From the NCBI GenBank assembly GCA_951799405.1, contig OX637332.1, positions 3,229,001 through 3,293,000 of the forward strand: a stretch of 64,000 bases of DNA. The letters are read 5' to 3'. Below are positions 46,701-55,700 of the stretch, piece by piece. The notes under the pieces were generated by a model, which was given only the letters and a program-made list of their open reading frames with translations, did no database searches and was not told the DNA's origin. The stretch is from Agapetus fuscipes. Its lineage: Eukaryota; Arthropoda; Insecta; Trichoptera; Glossosomatidae. The translations under genes and the position numbers were made by a program. Numbering within the stretch: position 1 is the first letter of the stretch; each line of letters opens with the position of its first letter.

Positions 46701-49700
46701 CCAATGTTGCAATGGTATATCGATATTTAAGGCTTATACTCAATGACATTCCATAGGCAGACACTTGTAAGTTCGTACTTGCACATGTGCACTTATAAAA
46801 TAAAACAAAACCTCACATGAACATCAACTTTGCAACTACTGAGGGGAGCATTAGCAAAAGTGAACCAAGTTTTTACAGTATGGCTGTCAGCTTCATACCA
46901 ACCTTTTAGTTAAGGAGCAAAAAAATATACTGAGAAGTGGACTAGGAGCTGACAAAAAAAAAATTAAAAACAATAATTAAAATAAATGAAATTTAAATTA
47001 ATAAAATCTTGCCCGTGGTATTTTATTTCAGGTTTGAAATAAACATCAAAACAGGATATCATTCCTGACACCCTCTGTGAGATTCAAACCCAAGCTCTCA
47101 GCATGGAATGCAAGCTTTCTACCAACTGAGCTATCGACCGGACTATGACTGGTAAAAAAATATTTTTAAATACTTTTAGTATTTCAGACATGCTATAAAA
47201 TCTTTTGGCCTTCAAAAATGCCTCCTGAAGATGTTGGCTATGATACCATCAAAATGTAAAAAATAATTGTAGAATATCTCATATAGAATTGGCTAATATT
47301 CAAAGTGTAATTTATGATGCTTGGTATTGTTCTTCCCGGCTTTGACCATGGTTCATAATTTCCTTCTTCTTGCTTCTTTGTTATTTTTTTATTGATTTTT
47401 TCTTCTTGCTTACGTTTCATTACTACTGTGTGTAACTTCTTCGGAGCTCTGCTCCAAAAGGAACTATGGACCACTGTCTAAGCCTAGAAGAGCAATACCA
47501 AGCATTTGAATCCGGCAAAGAAAGCCTAAAAACATTTCGACGGTTAAAAAGCAATAGGGCATAAGCGACATACACTAAATTATTCAGGAGAGCAGTTTAA
47601 AGTTTCAGATTGCAGAAAAATGGCATAACTTTATTATTTTTTATCATATCGTTAAAATCAAAACAGCTCTAAAACAAAAAAAATAAAGGCATTTATTGGC
47701 ATTCCTATTAATGTGGTTTTACAGTTAGGACAATCAAGGTCAAAATCTTGTCGGTTACACCAAAACCATACTTTGAAAACGCAGTTGTTTGATGTGGATA
47801 TAAACAACACAAAAATCATCATAGAGCTATGGGAGCGCATTAGAAAGAACGGAAAATTTCAAGTAGGATAGCATTCATAACTCATTTTTGACCAAAATGT
47901 CGCTTACTACCTTTTAACCGTCGATTTGTTATTTTTTATTTTAAATTAAAATATGAAGTTTTAATAGGTGTTATACAATGTTTTTATGGGCTACGTCAGG
48001 AGCCGGCAGCCTGCAGCAGCACGAGCCACATGCGGCTCTTTGGACATGAAGCTACGGCTCTTGTGTTTGGAGAGCGTGCATTTGCAGTTGCTGGCCCTCT
48101 GGCCTGGAACCACCTGCCACATCATGTGAGAGAGCTAGAGGACCATGGAAAGTTCCGGAATGCACTGAAGACAAGCAACATTTCTGGCATCGTTTGCACC
48201 AGCGCCCTTGGAGTGACTACATCACGAAACGGCGCTATAAAGAAATCATCAACTCATCATCATCTCTATAGTTATATACGCAAATATTATTTCTTCTATC
48301 AACAGAAAAAATATTTTAAAACTGTTCTAAATCGATTAACGAGGATTAGGTTCTGGTTCTATCTCTCAGCCAGTTGTACTCGCTTTTAACCCCTCCTTTG
48401 AAATTTTGTAAATTGTAATTTTTGACTCTTTCGACTCAAAAGGTTGCCGGCCCCTGGGCTAGGTGATTCACACAATAAAAGTCCAGTGTATATTGCAAAT
48501 TCATAATTAATTAAATAATATATACATATTATAATAAGTATCAGTGGCGAAGGGTGCCATACAAGCCGATTTCCATCGTTTCCCGTTTAAAATGAGGCAG
48601 AAATGATAATAAAGTAGACTGCATGGTTTCAATGGGGAAAACATACCTACGTATTGTTTATTTTTACTTTGTGCCTATATTTTGAACTACTTTGTTACAT
48701 CATTTTAAAAGGGAAGCCGATGGGAACCGGCTTGTATGGCACGCTTCTCCACTGGTAGATATATAATCTATTACAAAAAAACAGTGTTAATTAACTTTCA
48801 ATTTATTTATTGGCTCGAATGTATTATTTATAATTAATTATTAATTTGCAATGCAGGTGTTCTACTGCTTAAATACATGGTGGGTGCAGTTAAGAAAGTG
48901 TAATATTTACCACAATCTGTTTGGTGAGAGTCTTGGGGCTGTAGGTGGAGGGGTAGGGCGGGGGCTGGAAGGCGTGCTGGAGGGGCACGGGGGAGGGGTA
49001 GGGGTACACGTGGTAGGGGGAGCCATGCCCCGTCTGCTGCAGGTCCCAGAGAGCGGCACAACACACAACAACACTTACAGGATACTCTGAATAACAAGCA
49101 ATCACAACAGTCGGTACCATGAAACAAGGAAACAATAGAATTCTTGCCGTTCACGTTGCTCTGTAACGGAGAGGTATAGCTGCGTAAGCAACCGGGGCAA
49201 GGTTGAAAACTTTGCCAATGTCACCCGTGTTTCAGAGAAGGTCGGCAAAAGTTGTAGGGTTTATGTTCATTTGAGATTCGGGTTTTTATATTGTAGGTCC
49301 ACATGCGGCATGTTTAAGCTTACACATCGCACGTTTAATAATAAAGGGCAATAACTCAAAAATTGGGAAAATCGATATTTTGTAATAAAATGCAAGAACA
49401 ATGCGAGAAGCATATGTAGAATACGACAGCCGTTCAATTTGGACGAATATGACTGAGATAAAACATCGGTCGCCTTTTTCATTCCATACAAGTTGTACTG
49501 GTTGTCTGAACTTCAAACGTGATTTCCCAAAATTCTTATTTTTTTAGTTATTTCTCTTTATGATTAAGCGTGCGACATGTATGATGATATAATTTTCCTT
49601 GGGTTATACCATGTTCTACTTGCAGTAATTTTGTCTGCTGATGTTTCATTCCCTTAAGCGGAGAACGTTTTCAAGGCTCGAAGCGACGGGGCACCTTTAT

Positions 49701-52700
49701 CCTCCGTTTGCTTTTGGCAACTACCGAGAAAAACTATACTATCATTGAACACCGACCATGAAAGTGAAAGTGAAAGTTTTAAACTTTATTTTACACATGT
49801 ATGTTTGAGGGCATGCATTTCATATGAATTTTACATGTAAATATATCTTTGCATCTTAGGTTATAGATTATTTAATTGTATTGTCAAAGGAAAGGTCAGT
49901 ACCCTTAATGCATGTGCATTTATTTTATGGATGTATTTCCGCTATACCTTGACCAAAAAAAGCCAATTAGTCAATGGTTTGTTCCCAATTCTTTGACCAC
50001 CATCCTTTCAAATGTTGATCTCTTAAAATTATTTGCATGTAGAGATGACAATCTTTGGAAACAGACGACTCAAATGTATGAACATAAAATTGTTGATTGC
50101 CACCTTTGGTTCTTTACCACTCCTTAACTTAACAGATAACAGAAAAACTTAACAGATTGTCCTCCCAGTGCTTGTTTTACTTATCTACCATTTGATTCAA
50201 AGATGACCTTTCAATGACATTGTCTTAAAAATCACATTCTACACAATCTGAGCTAAGAAAAAAACACGATAGTGTAAGAGTTATTTTAGGTATTTTTTAT
50301 TTAATTTCAAGTTTTCATAAGACACACTGGGCCTAGAGATGGAAAAAACGGCTTAGTAAAAAAAACGCTTACGCTTTTTAAAAAAAGCAGCTTAAAAAGC
50401 TTTTTTTCGTTTTTTGGGTTTATTGTAAATATAAAATTTAATTCATTTAGTAGTTTCAGTTTTTCCTTATTTACTCAAAAACTATTGACATTATTGAAAA
50501 AATTTTGAGTATTAAACCTAAACAATGTATAGTTCTGTAAGTTAAAAGCAAAAAAAAAAATCCAAAATACAGCACACACGAAAAAAAAGCTAAAAATGTA
50601 AAAAAAAACGCGTTTTTTGAAATATTTTTTTGTGGTGGCAATTCTTAAGTTATATATTTTGTTTAAGCTTTGTAATTAAGATAAAAAATTAATAAACATG
50701 CTTGATTTTTTTCATTACTGTAACTATTTTGCTAAGACCATAAAGTGTAAGAAACAAAAACGGCAGATTTAGCTTTATAAGTTATAACACGCCATTAGCG
50801 TTTGAAAAAGCGGATAAAAAATTGTATTATACAAGCAACGTTGAAAAAGCGCGCTACATTTTTTCAATCGTTTTGTAAACGACGTTTTCGTTTCGTTTTA
50901 AACTAAAGTTGCTTCGGCTTTTTAAACGAAAGTTGCTTCGGCTGTATTATACAAGCAACGTTGAAAAAGCGCGCTACATTTTTTCAATCGTTTTGTAAAC
51001 GACGTTTTCGTTTCGTTTTAAACGAAAGTTGCTTCGGCTTTTTTTATCCGCTTTTTCAAACGCTAATGGCGTGTTATAACTTATAAAGCTAAATCTGCCG
51101 TTTTTGTTTCTTACATTTTATGGTCTTAGCAAAATAGTTACAGTAATGAAAAAAATCAAGCATGTTTATTAATTTTTTTTCTTAATTATAAAGCTTAAAC
51201 AAAATATATAACTTAAGAATTGCCACCACAAAAAAATATTTCAAAAAACGCGTTTTTTTTACATTTTTAGCTTTTTTTTCGTGTGTGCTGTATTTTGGAT
51301 TATTTTTTTTGCTTTTAACTTACAGAACTATACATTGTTTAGGTTTAATACTCAAAATTTTTTCAACAATGTCAATAGTTTTTGAGTAAATATGGAAAAA
51401 CTGAAACTACTAAATGAATTAAATTTTAATTAAATCAAAGAACACAGTTTTTCCATATTTACTCAAAAACTATTGACATTATTGAAAAAATGTTGAGTAT
51501 TGAACCTAAACAATGTATAGTTCTGTAAGTAAAAAGCAAAAAAAAAATCCAGTCATTTCAATAATCTAAAATCTAAGTTGCAAAGATATATTATTCATAT
51601 TAAATGCATGCCCACAAACAGACACGCGTAAGTTTCCGCTTACAAATGCTGAATGTGTACTTAAAAATTAAAATCCAAACCTCAAATGAACATAAACCCA
51701 GCAACTCTTATAGACCTTCCCTGAAACAGGGGTGAAATTGGCAAAGTGAACCATTTTTTACAGTATGGGTATGACAGCCTCATGCCAACATATCTATAAT
51801 CTAAGTTGCAAGGATATATTCATTCAAAGCTCTCAGATGTATGCCCACAAACAAACACGTGTAGTTCGCGCTTACAAATGCTGAATGTGTACTTAAAAAT
51901 TAAAATCCAAACCTCAAATGAACATACACCCAGCAACTCTTATAGACCTTCCCTGAAACAGGGGTGAAATTGGCAAATTGAACCATTTTTTACAGTATGG
52001 GTATGAGAGCCTCATGCCAACCTATAAGTCAAAGATATCAGCAATTTGATCCAAATAAATAGAACAAAGAACAAACTAAGTTTTCTAGTACAAAATTGTT
52101 TCTCATTTCAGTTTGAAATAAACAAAATCCTATTGAATCAAACAAGTTAGAGTAAGTTTTTTTCCATACTGTATAGAGCTTCACATAAATAATAAATAGG
52201 ATTAACTGGTTCTCGCAGAAAAATTATGATGATAATGTTTAACTTGGTAAAATCAATAGTTCGTCGCCTTAGTGCTTGTTTGTCTAATGTCCATTAGAGG
52301 TAATTTTAGATGAGCAATGAACTGATGCGTCTTATGAAAACTGGAAATTGATTTTAAAAATATTTTTTAAAAACTCTCACATTTTTGTGTTTTATTCTTA
52401 GCTCAGATTGTGTAGAATGTGATTAAGACCATTTCATTGAAAGGTCATCTTTGAATCAAATGGTAGATAAGCCTAACAAGCACTGGGAGGATGAGTTGGC
52501 AAATAAATAGGACAAGGAAAGAGCTCAATAGGTGATTGTACTTGCATAAAGAGTAAGGAGATATTTAAGTATACCTAATATTGTATATTTTTCATATTTT
52601 TGTTAGGACTATTTATTTTCAAACATAAATAAATTATATAACACAAGATTGAGTTTTATAAAACCAAAGTGGGCAATCTAGGACTGGGTAAAAAGTAAGA

Positions 52701-55700
52701 TAAATACATGGAAATACAAGAAAAAACAAATTAGGCTGATTTATTTGGTGAGCGCTGTTTTTGTGTGTATCACACCTCAAGAGCCGTCTGCGAGCTTGGT
52801 CGTCGCTGTAGAAAGCGCCAATTATCAAACAAGACCCAGTTGCTGTAAGGCTGGATGGACCTTTTGATGACCGGTCTTTGGTAAAGGTTTATGAATTTTT
52901 CAACCCAGCGAAGAGCAAATTTGAAAACATAAATGGTATATTTTTTGTGCTCCGCCGGCATTCGAACCCACGACCTTCCAGTTACGAGTCCGAAGTGTTA
53001 CCACCTGGACTACGGACCGGTCATTTGATACGGTTGTTGTTGATTTTCACTTTTTATTTTTGTTTACTATCTTTTTACTCTTGTTGCTATTCTGGCATTT
53101 ATTTATATTTCTAATTTTTAAAATTGAAAAACTACAATTGGCTTTAAATTTTGTAAACTGGCATCTTTTCTATGTAATAATGTGTGCTGTTGTTTTTTGT
53201 ATACTAAAAAAATAAAATAAAAACAACAAAAACAAAGTAATGGCTTATACGCAGCCTATACGAATTTTCCATACAAAAAAAAACATGATTTGCAGATCAG
53301 CTATGGGTCAAATATTTTGTGAATAGCACTGTGAATATGCTTGTTTCTCTCACTACAGAAAAAAAAATCAATATTGCTGTCCTGGTTGCGTGTTCCCATT
53401 CCACAACGCAAAACGAATGTTCACTCACACATGCACCGAAACGAAATACCTTTAACTTATAAAGGTTTGTGCATTTACTTAGTGAAAATTCATCTTCATC
53501 TATTGAATTTCTTATAAAACGTAAGTATTTTTCTTTTTTTAATATTAATTTGTTATTTTATCCTCGAGTACTTTCGACTGTCGTCATTTTCAAGAGTCAT
53601 TTATATAGAAATTAAATAAAAAAAACTTTTCATTAAATGTAATCCACCTGTCTTATTTATCAATTTTCAACACTCATAACTGTGTATGTGCATTAAATTG
53701 CTTGTGTGCCAGTATATAGCTATTTGATAAAAGTTGGGTTTTCAGCTAGGTTCACTCATCTGCAATACTTCCGTGTGCATGTGTGAGTGAACATTCGTTT
53801 TGTGTTGTGGAATGGGAACACGCGTCCTGGTCGCATGCATGATCATTAACAAAACTCAGTATTACAATGAAAGTTGGGGACCAAGATATGGATTTATTGG
53901 AAATAAGCTTTTATGGAAACAATAATAATTATGGAAATATATAATAAGTAATTTATTAAATCAATAAAAGGGAAATACATGCAGGTAAACAATAGGAGCC
54001 TTAGATTTTAACCTCAGCATTCAACAATCATACTAACATTTCCTTTTAGCCTCACTAGCGATTTAAATGTTTTTATTCATATGTATGGGGATTTAAAGCA
54101 TGTTTGTCTGTGTATAAATCAAAACCAGTCCAAGAACTAGTGAGGCCTGAGGTAAGTGATAGTAGGGTTGGTCAGTACTGGTGTAAATTTCAATTTGTAA
54201 GAGGATTTTATTAATAAAGAAAATCTAAATCAAAGATTAAGTACTCATTCCCAACAATATTTTAGCTGCGCGCAAACCGATAGGAATTAAGAAGTCTAGA
54301 GAGCAAAAATTCTATACAATGTAGACTAAATTGTAATTTTGAAGTCAAAATATTGTCTGCGCATGCAAATAGAGTTTTAAAGAGAGTTTTTTTTTGTAAT
54401 CCTGAAGCAATAGCAGCTCTAAGGCCCGGTATTTTCAAAGTTAGCTCATGTGACTTTTAACTGATAAAAATAACTTGAGTATAGAGTTGCTATGCTAACA
54501 TTGAAAATACAGGGACTAAAGACTGATGTGTAAGAAAGGAGTTAGACTGAAAGTCTAGTCTTTTAGGTGGAGACTGATTGAATGTATATTTTCAGGAAGC
54601 TCCAACAAAGGTCAAAAATACATATTGAAGATCTCTCTTACATAAACTGTTGGCAATAGTCATTTATCGATGAATAAATGTGGTCCAATGACAGATAATG
54701 TGTAGTTATAATCAAATTTTCAAAGAATATAGAGATTTTAAAGTGGAACTTACACAAAAAGAGTATAGTTTCAAATTTGAGTGAACAATTGATGTAATTT
54801 AATTTCAATAATTACTTAAGTACCTAGCTATTTAATTGTTTCACCAAAATTATGACATATTTTTGTCCTTCAATGTCGGACAAATTTGTCAACTTATGTC
54901 AAAAATTGTACAATAAATTTACGGAGGGAGTTGACAGTTGATGACAATTGGTTTACAATTTTCTATACCCCACATTCATCAACCGTACTAACACTTCTCT
55001 TAGGCCTCACCAGTGCTTAGGATAGTTTTGATTGGTGTGTATCGTGCATAAATAAAATCCAATCTTTTTTTTTCTTTAAGAAATCCTGTGCGGGAGACTA
55101 CCTAGATTCTTAAGACTCTAGGGGTCTATGACACTTGTTGTAGTGCCGCAGATGTGTACGAGCTTGGTTGTCGCTACAAAGCGCCAATACTCAAGCAAGA
55201 CCTAGTTGCTGTAAGGCTGGATGGACCTTTGGTGACCGGTCATTGGTAAAGGTTTTATGAATTTTTCAATCCAGCAAAGAGCACATTCGAAATATAAATG
55301 GTACATTTTTGTGCTCCGCCGGGATCCGAATCCACAACTTTCCATTTACGAGTCCGAAGTGTTGCCACTACGGACTATGGACCGGTCCAAGATGCCAACG
55401 ACACGCGGTGTACCTGAGCGGTTACCCATCCAAGCACTGACCACGCCCAATGTTGCTTAACTTCGGTGATCTATGGGAACCGGTGCTTTCAACATGGCTA
55501 ACGTCGTTGGACAAATCTTAGCACTAGTAAGGGCTAAGAGAATTGCTATTTGGATTGGTGAATACGGGGGCGTATAGAATGTTCTTGATTTAGCAAATGT
55601 TACTTTAGAGTAAGTTGAAATATTCCACACAAAACTACATAGAATAAAAATCTTTAATTACCTGTTGTGGAACGTAATCAATAGGATGATGCTGAGGAGT

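Noticed and set aside
48030..48389. 119-codon frame as a host gene
   Set aside because: It lies within a hAT element with TSDs and encodes a LINE ORF2 end.
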